From Candidatus Kaiserbacteria bacterium (GTDB lineage: Bacteria; Patescibacteriota; Minisyncoccia; Phycocordibacterales; UBA918): a DNA stretch of 6,475 bases. Within the stretch, counting starts at the first letter, position 1. Each line of letters starts with the position of its first letter. Position numbers and translations under genes: made by a program. Positions 1 to 6,388 of the stretch are shown here, in pieces. Below the pieces are notes generated by a model, which saw only the letters and a program-made list of their open reading frames with translations, made no database searches and had not been told where the DNA came from. The stretch is taken from the NCBI GenBank assembly GCA_007117575.1, contig SKGH01000078.1:1-6475 (forward strand). The letters run 5' to 3'.

Positions 1-144
1 TTTCCTACGTTTATACTGGAAGATATACATCAAGAACTTTACGGCTTACCTAGCGTGATGCGATCGCTGATGAAAGAAAGAGGGAGTGGTGTGGTGTCTG
101 AAAATGTATTGACCTATTACCAATCCCTCCCTCTCCGCCATTGA
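1..144 (+). CDS. 3' end of an unrecognised gene (partial)
   Basis: Frame 1 is open from the first base to a TGA at 142-144 and gives 47 residues, ending in a polar tail (SLPLRH). The visible part contains an acidic and hydrophobic stretch (FILEDIHQELYGLPSVM) followed by a basic turn (SLMKERG), so it looks like the folded C-terminus of a soluble protein. There is no membrane segment. I do not recognise the family. The other two forward frames are interrupted, and the amino-acid composition is protein-like, which supports real coding. It lies on the same strand as the defence genes but 221 bases upstream of them, across a repeat-rich gap, so it is probably not in their operon. It may be the host gene or an element gene bordering the island. 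Confidence 0.55.
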   Translation, partial: FPTFILEDIHQELYGLPSVMRSLMKERGSGVVSENVLTYYQSLPLRH

Positions 145-190
145 CAGCTAGCACGAGACGTGTCGTAGTGATGCATCTAGAGCTAGCTGT
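144..190. repeat. 9-bp perfect inverted repeat (long hairpin)
   Basis: ACAGCTAGC at 144-152 is perfectly complementary to GCTAGCTGT at 182-190, leaving a 29-base loop. The loop holds a smaller stem (ACGA 153-156 with TCGT 163-166) and the palindrome GATGCATC (170-177). It begins on the last base of the upstream gene's stop codon. There is no T-run after it, so it is not a classical intrinsic terminator. It could be part of a structured RNA or a recombinase/regulator binding region. Confidence 0.5.
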
Positions 191-220
191 TGTTCGTTAC
201 GGAGGTCGAGCTAGCACGAG
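146..220 (+). repeat. 12-bp direct repeat pair with a third partial copy
   Basis: AGCTAGCACGAG occurs at 146-157 and again at 209-220, identical over 12 bases. The core AGCTAGC occurs a third time at 181-187, so three copies lie within about 70 bases. The second full copy runs into TTCGAATCC, which resembles the T-loop of a tRNA, but no complete tRNA can be folded around it. Possible readings are an integrase or regulator arm-site cluster, or a decayed tRNA-associated attachment site. Confidence 0.5.
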
Positions 221-248
221 TTCGAATCCTGGACAGAAACCGCACAAA

Positions 249-263
249 TACCGATTATCGGTA
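249..263. repeat. 15-bp palindrome (operator-like)
   Basis: TACCGAT (249-255) and ATCGGTA (257-263) are perfect reverse complements around a single T. A near-perfect dyad of this size is typical of a dimeric regulator or tyrosine-recombinase core site. It lies about 100 bases upstream of the gajA-like start, too far for simple promoter occlusion. It is followed by a weaker dyad, CCTA (274-277) with TAGG (283-286). Function unknown. Confidence 0.4.
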
Positions 264-291
264 GACCTGCAGTCCTAGTAATTAGGGAGCG

Positions 292-324
292 CAAATCCTT
301 TAGTGTTAGTTGCTAAAGGATTTG
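292..324 (+). terminator. 12-bp perfect stem-loop, possible terminator
   Basis: CAAATCCTTTAG (292-303) pairs perfectly with CTAAAGGATTTG (313-324) across a nine-base loop. The following bases (TGTTATATATAC) are U/A rich but not a clean U-tract, so termination would be weak or factor-assisted. It would insulate the gajA-like operon from the upstream gene. Alternatives are an operator or an end of a mobile element; no matching copy is seen elsewhere in the window. Confidence 0.45.
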
Positions 325-350
325 TGTTATATATACAAATAATCTTATTC

Positions 351-359
351 TGCTAAGAT
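351..359 (+). promoter_or_regulatory. Possible extended -10 promoter for the gajA-like gene
   Basis: TGC followed by TAAGAT (354-359) fits a TGn extended -10 element, matching four of six bases of the TATAAT consensus. No good -35 lies 16-18 bases upstream. If it is used, transcription would start about seven bases after the hexamer, at or next to the A of the ATG at 366, giving a leaderless message. A weak alternative is TTGCTA (310-315) with TATACA (332-337), spacing 16, which would overlap the stem-loop at 292-324. Neither is strong. Confidence 0.3.
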
Positions 360-365
360 TAAAAT

Positions 366-2114
366 ATGAAGATTTCTAGGATTAAAATCAATAATTTTCG
401 TGGAATTAAGGAGTCAGATTTGCTTTTACCTGACCACGGCGTCTTCATTGGCGACAATAACACTGGTAAAACTTCAGTTCTTGAAGCAATTGACTTGGTT
501 TTAGGTCCAGACAGGTTAAATCGCAAATCAATTATTGATGAACATGATTTTTTTGGTGGAAATTACCTTACTGAGGAAATAAAGATTGAAGTATATGTAA
601 CGAATCTCAATTCAGAACAAGAGCGTCATTTTCATGATCAAATCGAATTTTGGGATACAAAAGAAGACAGACTTTATGAGGAACCAGACCCAGCTGGGGT
701 GGACGCGGAACATATTGTAACTGCACTGAGAGTTCTGTTTGTGGGAGGATATGATGAAGAAGATGATGATTTTTATGGAGAGACATTTTATTCAAGCTTG
801 TATACTGACAAAAATTCTACAAAATTTAGAAAAAAGGATAAATTTCAATGTGGTTTTCTATATCTAAGATCACTAAGGACAGGAACCAGAGCCCTTAGTT
901 TAGAAAGAGGTAGTTTGCTAGACATAATCCTTCGTAATAAGGAGTTACAACTGAAGGTTTGGGAGAAGACTATTTTTGAATTGGATAGTATTACTGTAGC
1001 TAGCGACCCAGACCTAGGTGTTTCAGGTGTGTTAGATAGTATCAGTAATGCACTAAAGAAATATGTTCCCAAAGAGTGGGGTACTAGCCCAAAGTTAAAA
1101 ATATCCAATCTAACTAGAGAAGAACTCCGGAAGGTTATTACCGCATTTATTTCTACTGGCATTGATGGTCACTCCGCTCCTTTCTATAGACAAGGTACAG
1201 GTAGTGTTAACTTACTTGTCCTAGCCATGTTATCTCAGATTGCAGCTGATAAGCAAAACGTTATTTTTGCTATGGAAGAACCTGAGACTGCAATTCCTCC
1301 ACATACGCAAAAGAGAATTATTCATGAAGTTAGAAAACAATCATCTCAAACTCTTTTTACCTCACATTCACCATATGTGCTAGAAGAATTTAAAATTGAA
1401 GAAACAGTAGTTTTGTCACGAGATGATAACGGTAAAATGAAGCAGAATAAAATTGTGCTTCCTCAAACAGTAAAAGAAAAGCGTTATAGACAAGAGTTTA
1501 GGACTAGATTTTGTAAAGCGTTACTTTCGAGAAAAGTATTAGTGGCAGAAGGATCAACGGAAACCCAGTCTTTCCCTGTAGTATGTAGGAGACTCTATGA
1601 ATTAAACTCTGAAACATATTCCCCAATAGAGGCGCTGGGTGTTTGTGTAATTAACGCCGGTGGAGAAACTAATATTGCAGACATAGCCAAGATGTATAGC
1701 GATTTAGGAAAGAAGGTTTTTGCGCTATGTGATAAACAAAATTCTGCAGAAGAAGCGAGAATCACCGCTGTTGTCGATAAATTATTTATGCATCAGGAAA
1801 GTACTTTTGAGGAACTTGTTTTAAATAATACTCCCCAATCCGCCATAGATGCTTACGCAAGAAATCTATATTGGCCACAATACTTTATTGAGAAATATAA
1901 AACTCCTGAAACACAGGCTAGTGTAGCTCTGGCTGAATATTTTTCTAACAACAAAGCTGACTATGCTATGGCAGATTTCTTATCTCAATTAAGTGAGTCT
2001 GACATGCCACAGTGGTTAAAAGATAAAGCGCTTGAACTAAAAAGCACTTGCGAACCAGTAGAGGAACCAGTCGCAAAGGCTGAGGAACAAATTATTGAAA
2101 ATGGAACTCAATAA
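366..2114 (+). CDS. gajA: GajA-like OLD-family ATPase-TOPRIM endonuclease (Gabija)
   Basis: The protein has 582 residues, close to the 578 of characterised GajA. The N-terminal ABC-type ATPase opens with the SMC/RecF-like KINNFRGI (8-14) and Walker A GDNNTGKTS (29-37). It continues with a signature-like region around 273-289, Walker B FAMEEPETAI (301-310) and the H-loop TSHS (332-335). The C-terminal TOPRIM nuclease shows VLVAEGSTE (391-399, catalytic Glu395) and ALCDKQ (453-458, Asp456); the usual second acid of the DxD motif reads Gln here. The tail (562-575) is Pro/Glu rich. In characterised Gabija, GajA is a sequence-selective DNA nicking or cleaving enzyme held off by nucleotides and released when phage infection depletes them. 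The start is firm: an in-frame TAA sits at 360-362. No Shine-Dalgarno sequence is visible. The next gene overlaps its end. A non-Gabija class 2 OLD nuclease is the alternative, but the UvrD-like partner argues for Gabija. Confidence 0.88.
   Translation: MKISRIKINNFRGIKESDLLLPDHGVFIGDNNTGKTSVLEAIDLVLGPDRLNRKSIIDEHDFFGGNYLTEEIKIEVYVTNLNSEQERHFHDQIEFWDTKEDRLYEEPDPAGVDAEHIVTALRVLFVGGYDEEDDDFYGETFYSSLYTDKNSTKFRKKDKFQCGFLYLRSLRTGTRALSLERGSLLDIILRNKELQLKVWEKTIFELDSITVASDPDLGVSGVLDSISNALKKYVPKEWGTSPKLKISNLTREELRKVITAFISTGIDGHSAPFYRQGTGSVNLLVLAMLSQIAADKQNVIFAMEEPETAIPPHTQKRIIHEVRKQSSQTLFTSHSPYVLEEFKIEETVVLSRDDNGKMKQNKIVLPQTVKEKRYRQEFRTRFCKALLSRKVLVAEGSTETQSFPVVCRRLYELNSETYSPIEALGVCVINAGGETNIADIAKMYSDLGKKVFALCDKQNSAEEARITAVVDKLFMHQESTFEELVLNNTPQSAIDAYARNLYWPQYFIEKYKTPETQASVALAEYFSNNKADYAMADFLSQLSESDMPQWLKDKALELKSTCEPVEEPVAKAEEQIIENGTQ
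2082..2087 (+). promoter_or_regulatory. Ribosome binding site inside the gajA-like gene for the helicase
   Basis: GAGGAA lies within the last codons of the upstream gene. It is 13 bases from the ATG at 2101 but only 7 bases from an in-frame TTG at 2095. By spacing alone the TTG is the better start; by codon type and typical N-terminus the ATG is. The two choices differ by only two residues. Confidence 0.5.
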
Positions 2115-3918
2115 TGACCAAACAAGCTTTATTAATACTTGCGCCCATACTTTAGTTATTGGTGGTCCTGGTTCCGGAAAAACTACAGTTTCTATATTTA
2201 AAGCAGCTCATTCCGCTGAAAACAAAATTCAAAAGGGACAAAAGGTTCTATTTCTCAGTTTTGCAAGACCTACTATAGCTAGAGTTGTTGAAGCTATTGA
2301 GCAAGAACATAATCTTCCTAAGGAAATTCGAAATCGTATTGAAGTTGAAACATATCACGCTTTTTTCTGGAGACTGCTTAAAACTCATAGTTATTTAATC
2401 GGTTTACCTAGAAATTTAAATCTCCTCACCCCTCCTGAGGAAGCGATAAAACTTTCTTCTATACGAGATAGTCATGGCAGAGATGATAATTTAACAAAAT
2501 CTGAACTTTTGAATAAAAAATCATCTATTAATACAGAGCGTTTGAGATTAGCAGAAGATGAAGGATTAATTTGCTTTGATTTATTTGCACCAATGGTGTG
2601 TAAATTAATTAAAAAGAGTTTTAAAATAAGAAAAATAATTGCAAATAGATATCCAATAATTATTTTGGATGAATTTCAAGACACCGACTCTGATCAGTGG
2701 GAAATTATAAAAGAACTTGGTGCTGAGTGTGTGTTGATTGCACTAGCAGATCCAGAACAAAGAATCTATGAGTGGAAAGGAGCTGATCCGAATAGAATAG
2801 ACCATTATACAAAAGCTTTTTCACCGACCGTGTTTGATTTTGGAAACAACAACTATCGCAGTGATGGCACTGATATTTTATTGTTCGCTAATGAGATACT
2901 GAAAGGTAACTTTAGTAAAACCAGCTATAAAGGAATAGCGGTTGAAAAATATACACCAAATAAAAATCAGGCTATTACTAAACTTGTAACAGAAGTATAC
3001 CAAGCCAGGGAAAGATTAATAAACTCTGGAAACAAGAAATGGTCACTGGCTATTTTGGTACCAACTAAAAAAATGACACGTAATATTTCTGATGCCCTAA
3101 ACCACCCCCCAGGCGCCTTAAGCCCAATTCATCATAGCTCTGTAATTGATATGGAGCCAGTAATCTTGGCTTCGGAATTACTGGCATTTTGTTTACAGTC
3201 TGCAGGTGATGTAAATGGCAGTTTTGAAAACTTTATCGAATTACTTGCTTCTTTTTTTGAAGGACGAGGAGGCGATAAACCAAATAAGAAGGATCTGTCC
3301 GAAGCTTTAAATATTAGAGATAAACACAACAAAATTTTCAAGCAAGGTCAAAAGATGAATGACTCCAGTATTTTAAAACCTATATATGACTTTTGGTCAC
3401 AAGTAAAAAATATGTCTCTAAGTGGTAATCCTGAAAAGGATTGGGTTGAAATCAGATCTGCTCTAGAAAGTGCCAACTCGACCAGATTGAATGAAGTCGG
3501 AACAGAGGTTCGCTTTGCGCGCTTCATTGAAAGAGGAGAGGTTTTGAGAATCAAGTTGGCTGAGGTCTGGAGAGATAGGGGTTATTATGACAATGCGCTT
3601 TCTTTAGTAAGGGATGCTTTTGTCACAGAACATTTTTCTTCATCTAGTAAGCCAGAAAGCGGGGTTATAGTAATGAATATGCATAAAGCAAAAGGAAAAC
3701 AATTTGATGAGGTTATTATGTATGAATCTAAACCAAACGTCGTAAAGGGTAAAATTGTATCAAATTATGAACGTTTCGTTTGGAATAATAATCCTGCGAG
3801 TTTAAATGACGGGGCTAGATATAATATGAGAGTAAGTATTACAAGAGGCAAGAGTCGAGTTACTATACTCACTCCAGAGAATAACCCTTGTATACTACTG
3901 CCAGATATTTATACATAG
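2101..3918 (+). CDS. gajB: GajB-like UvrD/PcrA superfamily 1 helicase (Gabija)
   Basis: From the ATG the protein has 605 residues and carries the full SF1A motif set: Q-motif LNNDQ (3-7), Walker A GGPGSGKTT (21-29), motif Ia SFARPT (53-58), motif Ic ETYHAFF (83-89), motif II ILDEFQDTDSDQW (188-200), motif III ADPEQRIYEWKGA (216-228), motif IV NNYRS (250-254), motif V MNMHKAKGKQFDE (525-537) and motif VI RVSITRGKSR (577-586). All key ATPase residues are present, so it should be active. In Gabija, GajB binds GajA, and its ATP hydrolysis is stimulated by DNA ends. The gene overlaps gajA by 14 bases, which implies co-transcription and coupled translation. It is about 110 residues longer than the characterised 494-residue GajB, with the extra length mainly between motifs IV and V (2A/2B region). 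A TTG at 2095 is an alternative start. An ordinary repair helicase is unlikely given the overlap with an OLD nuclease. Confidence 0.87.
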   Translation: MELNNDQTSFINTCAHTLVIGGPGSGKTTVSIFKAAHSAENKIQKGQKVLFLSFARPTIARVVEAIEQEHNLPKEIRNRIEVETYHAFFWRLLKTHSYLIGLPRNLNLLTPPEEAIKLSSIRDSHGRDDNLTKSELLNKKSSINTERLRLAEDEGLICFDLFAPMVCKLIKKSFKIRKIIANRYPIIILDEFQDTDSDQWEIIKELGAECVLIALADPEQRIYEWKGADPNRIDHYTKAFSPTVFDFGNNNYRSDGTDILLFANEILKGNFSKTSYKGIAVEKYTPNKNQAITKLVTEVYQARERLINSGNKKWSLAILVPTKKMTRNISDALNHPPGALSPIHHSSVIDMEPVILASELLAFCLQSAGDVNGSFENFIELLASFFEGRGGDKPNKKDLSEALNIRDKHNKIFKQGQKMNDSSILKPIYDFWSQVKNMSLSGNPEKDWVEIRSALESANSTRLNEVGTEVRFARFIERGEVLRIKLAEVWRDRGYYDNALSLVRDAFVTEHFSSSSKPESGVIVMNMHKAKGKQFDEVIMYESKPNVVKGKIVSNYERFVWNNNPASLNDGARYNMRVSITRGKSRVTILTPENNPCILLPDIYT

Positions 3919-4048
3919 AATAAGGTTAGGTATTTTAATAATCTCATATACAAAATGGCATACCTTCTCTAAGCGATCAAGTACCTAATACTCACACATA
4001 CTGAATAAATGACGTTACCATTAAGTAATTCTTCAAACTTTTATTTTG
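3919..4048. other. AT-rich gap between the two transcription units
   Basis: No coding potential is seen on either strand. Two overlapping weak inverted repeats share a left arm: TTAGGTA (3926-3932) with TACCTAA (3982-3988), and AGGTAT (3928-3933) with ATACCT (3960-3965). They could form alternative hairpins after the helicase gene, but there is no T-run directly after either, so termination is uncertain. Confidence 0.3.
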
Positions 4049-4076
4049 TTGTGTTTTTCTCTTTTTTACGTATAAT
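4049..4076 (+). promoter_or_regulatory. Sigma-70-type promoter of the second unit
   Basis: The -10 hexamer is a perfect TATAAT at 4071-4076. A partial -35, TTGTGT (4049-4054), sits 16 bases upstream in a T-rich stretch; TTGTTG (4046-4051) with spacing 19 is the alternative. Counting seven bases from the end of the -10 puts the transcription start at 4083, exactly the A of the ATG of the small ORF. Confidence 0.6.
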
Positions 4077-4082
4077 CCGCCT

Positions 4083-4247
4083 ATGGAATTACGTCGACTA
4101 GAAGCCACAGTATTTGGTGAAGATTGCACCATTGAGGTAATGGATTTCACCAAAGCCGATGGAGTAGAATGGAAGCGTGTTTTTGATCTCTGGAGAGGTT
4201 TGAAAATGGGAATGCGTGACTATAAGTCACGAGAGTCAGCATTTTAG
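4083..4247 (+). CDS. Small ORF, 54 residues, leaderless candidate, unknown function
   Basis: An ATG at 4083 opens 54 codons ending in TAG at 4245-4247. It is the only start in this frame: an in-frame TAA lies at 4026-4028 and no other initiation codon follows it. The product is soluble, mixed-charge (about 10 basic and 11 acidic residues) with two Trp (30, 37) and a basic C-terminal half (RGLKMGMRDYKSRE, 38-51). I recognise no family. A perfect TATAAT places the predicted transcript start on this ATG, so translation would be leaderless. Its stop is 25 bases before the ATG of the nuclease-helicase gene, and the stop region overlaps purine-rich bases that could act as that gene's ribosome binding site, so coupling is plausible. 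It could be a small partner or regulator, a translated leader, or the tail of a decayed gene now sitting behind a promoter. Confidence 0.5.
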   Translation: MELRRLEATVFGEDCTIEVMDFTKADGVEWKRVFDLWRGLKMGMRDYKSRESAF

Positions 4248-4254
4248 GAAAGAT

Positions 4255-4258
4255 GAGG
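4255..4258 (+). promoter_or_regulatory. Ribosome binding site of the nuclease-helicase gene
   Basis: GAGG at 4255-4258 is 14 bases from the ATG at 4273 and 5 bases from an in-frame TTG at 4264. An AGGAA at 4246-4250 lies further upstream and overlaps the stop of the small ORF. The GTG at 4216, the longest possible start, would lie inside the small ORF and adds residues that do not look conserved. Confidence 0.4.
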
Positions 4259-4272
4259 TACTATTGATAATT

Positions 4273-6246
4273 ATGAGAAATTCTTTTTATACAGAATCAA
4301 TAACCGGATTTCTCAAAGAACCTGAGAATGAGATTCTTGGCAAACTCACTGCACACAGTGATTTCGATGTCACCCGTACGCAACGGGAAGCGTGGATTCA
4401 ACAAATTAAATTGCTGAAATTAACACTGACAAATAGAGAGGGGCATGTTTATTTTGAATATATCATCCCACGTATAGGCAAGCGAATTGATGTGCTAATA
4501 ATTACAGGATCTGTCATTTACATACTGGAATTTAAAGTCGGAGAATCTGAATATTCAGCACATGCGCTTGATCAAGTTTGGGATTATGCACTTGATCTTA
4601 AAAACTTCCATAGCACAAGTCATGACGTTGCAATTTGTCCGATACTCGTAGCAACCAATGCCGAAGAGCAAATTGTTACTCCGCAATTTACCCAGCATAA
4701 CGATAAGGTTATGTGTCCAATTACCACAAACTCACAAGGTTTGAGTGGACTTTTTGATATTGTAGAACTTTTTATTCAAGAAGACTTAATTGATCCTGAT
4801 CAATGGTCTGAAGGTAGATATAGCCCCACTCCCACCATAGTTGAGGCCGCGAAAGCACTCTACAAAGGTCACTCAGTTGAAAGTATTTCTCGTAATGATG
4901 CTGGTGCGGTAAATCTTACGAAAACAACAAAAATTATTTCAGAAATCATTCAGGATTCTAAGATCAATAATAAAAAATCAATTTGTTTTGTTACAGGTGT
5001 GCCGGGAGCTGGAAAAACTTTAGTTGGTCTTGATATAGCTCACAAACACATCGACAGAGATAACGACATGTATAGCGTTTATCTTTCTGGGAATGGTCCA
5101 CTTGTCTCGATTCTTAGAGAAGCATTAACACGAGATAAAGTTGCATTGGAAAAGTCAAGAGGTAATAGATTAACAAAAAAAGACGCACATCGAGATGTGA
5201 GTTTATTTATTCAAAACGTACACCACTTTAGAGATGATTGCTTGAGAGACAGCAAAGCACCAATAGAGCATGTAGCAATTTTTGATGAAGCTCAGAGGGC
5301 ATGGAATAAACATCAGACCGTTGATTTTATGAGACGAAAAAGAGGCCAGACTGATTTTAACCAATCTGAACCAGAGTTTCTAATATCTTGCATTGATCGA
5401 CATAAAGATTGGGCAACAATAGTTTGTCTAGTTGGTGGTGGACAGGAAATTCATACAGGTGAGGGAGGGATTTCCGAATGGGTATCTGTTTTAACTAAAA
5501 AGTTTCCTGATTGGAATATAAATATTTCGTCTCGACTTACTGATATGGAATACGGTGCGGGCGAGGTAATTAATTCAATAAGAGATGTCAGTTCTGTTAT
5601 TTTTCATGATGAACTCCACCTTGCAACATCTATGCGCACATATCGTGCTGAAAATGTTTCAAAACTGGTGAAGCAAATACTTGATCAAGATGTGAGCGAT
5701 GCACGTCGTACACTGATAGAAGTCAACAAATCATACCCTATTGCTATAACTCGTGATATTAAAAAAGCAAAAGACTGGATTAAGAAACAGGCCAGAGGTA
5801 GCGAGAGATATGGAATGATTGTGTCTTCACAAGCCGAACGCCTACGTCCACATGCTATTTTTGTAAAATCAACAGTTGATCCAATACATTGGTTCCTTGA
5901 TGAAAAAGATGATGTGCGTTCATCATATTATCTTGAAGATGTGGCGACTGAGTTTGATATACAAGGACTTGAACTAGATTGGGTATGTGTTGTTTGGGAT
6001 GGTGATTACAGATATTCAGACGCTGGATGGGAAAATAAGTCGTTTGTAGGTAACAAATGGCAGAATATCAAAAAAGAGGAACGTAAAGTATATCAGAAAA
6101 ATGCCTATCGGGTACTTCTAACTCGCGCTCGGCAAGGCATGATAATTGTAGTTCCAGAAGGAGATGAAAATGACCCTACCCGAGATCCAGAAATTTACGA
6201 TCCAACATACAACTACCTAAGAAGTATAGGCTTTGAAGAGATTTAG
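4273..6246 (+). CDS. PD-(D/E)XK nuclease-like plus DUF2075 helicase fusion
   Basis: From the ATG at 4273 the protein has 657 residues. Residues 1-14 (MRNSFYTESITGFL) resemble the usual opening of DUF2075 proteins, which decides the start over the GTG at 4216. Residues 60-105 look like a PD-(D/E)XK nuclease core: Glu62, Asp73 in GKRIDVLI, Glu86 and Lys88 in ILEFKVG, then a QxxxY motif (Gln101, Tyr105). The helicase/ATPase part has Walker A GVPGAGKT (242-249), Walker B AIFDEAQRAW (335-344), a sensor-like VGGGQEIHTGEGG (387-399), TSMRTYRAE (451-459), motif V EFDIQGLELDWV (560-571) and motif VI YRVLLTRARQG (611-621). DUF2075 corresponds to the helicase domain of group III Schlafen proteins. All key ATP-binding and nuclease-like residues are present, suggesting an active nucleic-acid-cutting motor. 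There are no membrane segments. It follows the small ORF by 25 bases under their shared promoter. The substrate and a role in phage defence are inference. Confidence 0.85.
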   Translation: MRNSFYTESITGFLKEPENEILGKLTAHSDFDVTRTQREAWIQQIKLLKLTLTNREGHVYFEYIIPRIGKRIDVLIITGSVIYILEFKVGESEYSAHALDQVWDYALDLKNFHSTSHDVAICPILVATNAEEQIVTPQFTQHNDKVMCPITTNSQGLSGLFDIVELFIQEDLIDPDQWSEGRYSPTPTIVEAAKALYKGHSVESISRNDAGAVNLTKTTKIISEIIQDSKINNKKSICFVTGVPGAGKTLVGLDIAHKHIDRDNDMYSVYLSGNGPLVSILREALTRDKVALEKSRGNRLTKKDAHRDVSLFIQNVHHFRDDCLRDSKAPIEHVAIFDEAQRAWNKHQTVDFMRRKRGQTDFNQSEPEFLISCIDRHKDWATIVCLVGGGQEIHTGEGGISEWVSVLTKKFPDWNINISSRLTDMEYGAGEVINSIRDVSSVIFHDELHLATSMRTYRAENVSKLVKQILDQDVSDARRTLIEVNKSYPIAITRDIKKAKDWIKKQARGSERYGMIVSSQAERLRPHAIFVKSTVDPIHWFLDEKDDVRSSYYLEDVATEFDIQGLELDWVCVVWDGDYRYSDAGWENKSFVGNKWQNIKKEERKVYQKNAYRVLLTRARQGMIIVVPEGDENDPTRDPEIYDPTYNYLRSIGFEEI

Positions 6247-6259
6247 AAACATACTTGTT

Positions 6260-6388
6260 TTACTTACCCGCATCTTCAATACTATAACCCTGCTCAATCA
6301 TCGCTAATTTGTATTCAATATCAATGGCTTCATTTATAATTTTTTGCTGATTTTTCGGGCTAAAGGAAGTTTTTAGGTGATAAAAGTG
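6260..6388 (-). pseudogene. Possible C-terminal gene remnant, reverse strand
   Basis: On the reverse strand a frame runs open for 42 codons from 6388 to a TAA at 6260-6262, closed upstream by another TAA (6389-6391). The residues look protein-like, with an amphipathic stretch (KIINEAIDIEYKLAMIEQ). There is no ATG, GTG or TTG until codon 30 (ATG at 6299-6301), so it cannot be an intact gene. It may be the decayed 3' end of a gene facing the nuclease-helicase, or a chance open frame in AT-rich DNA. Family not recognised. Confidence 0.25.

Noticed and set aside
79..134. Inverted repeat AGAGGGAG/CTCCCTCT and a string like a tRNA-Ser 3' end (CTCTCCGCCA)
   Set aside because: Both lie within the open frame of the upstream gene, the loop is about 40 bases, and no D-arm, anticodon arm or T-arm can be placed, so no tRNA is supported.
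147..272. Cloning-vector polylinker (GCTAGC, TCTAGA, ATGCAT, CTGCAG sites close together)
   Set aside because: The sites are separated by non-vector sequence and fit better as copies of a natural AGCTAGC repeat; no vector backbone is seen.
144..324. Integron attC site
   Set aside because: No paired RYYYAAC and GTTRRRY core sites flank the dyads, and the genes here are not cassette-like.
607..1162. Reverse-strand open frames of 62 and 105 codons inside the gajA-like gene
   Set aside because: They are antisense shadows of a well-supported coding region, with no motifs.
3132..3554. Reverse-strand open frames of 69 and 68 codons inside the helicase gene
   Set aside because: They are antisense to a strongly supported helicase and show no motifs or ribosome sites.
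4216..4272. GTG-initiated N-terminal extension of the nuclease-helicase
   Set aside because: It would start inside the small ORF, has no suitable ribosome site, and the family-like N-terminus begins at the ATG at 4273.
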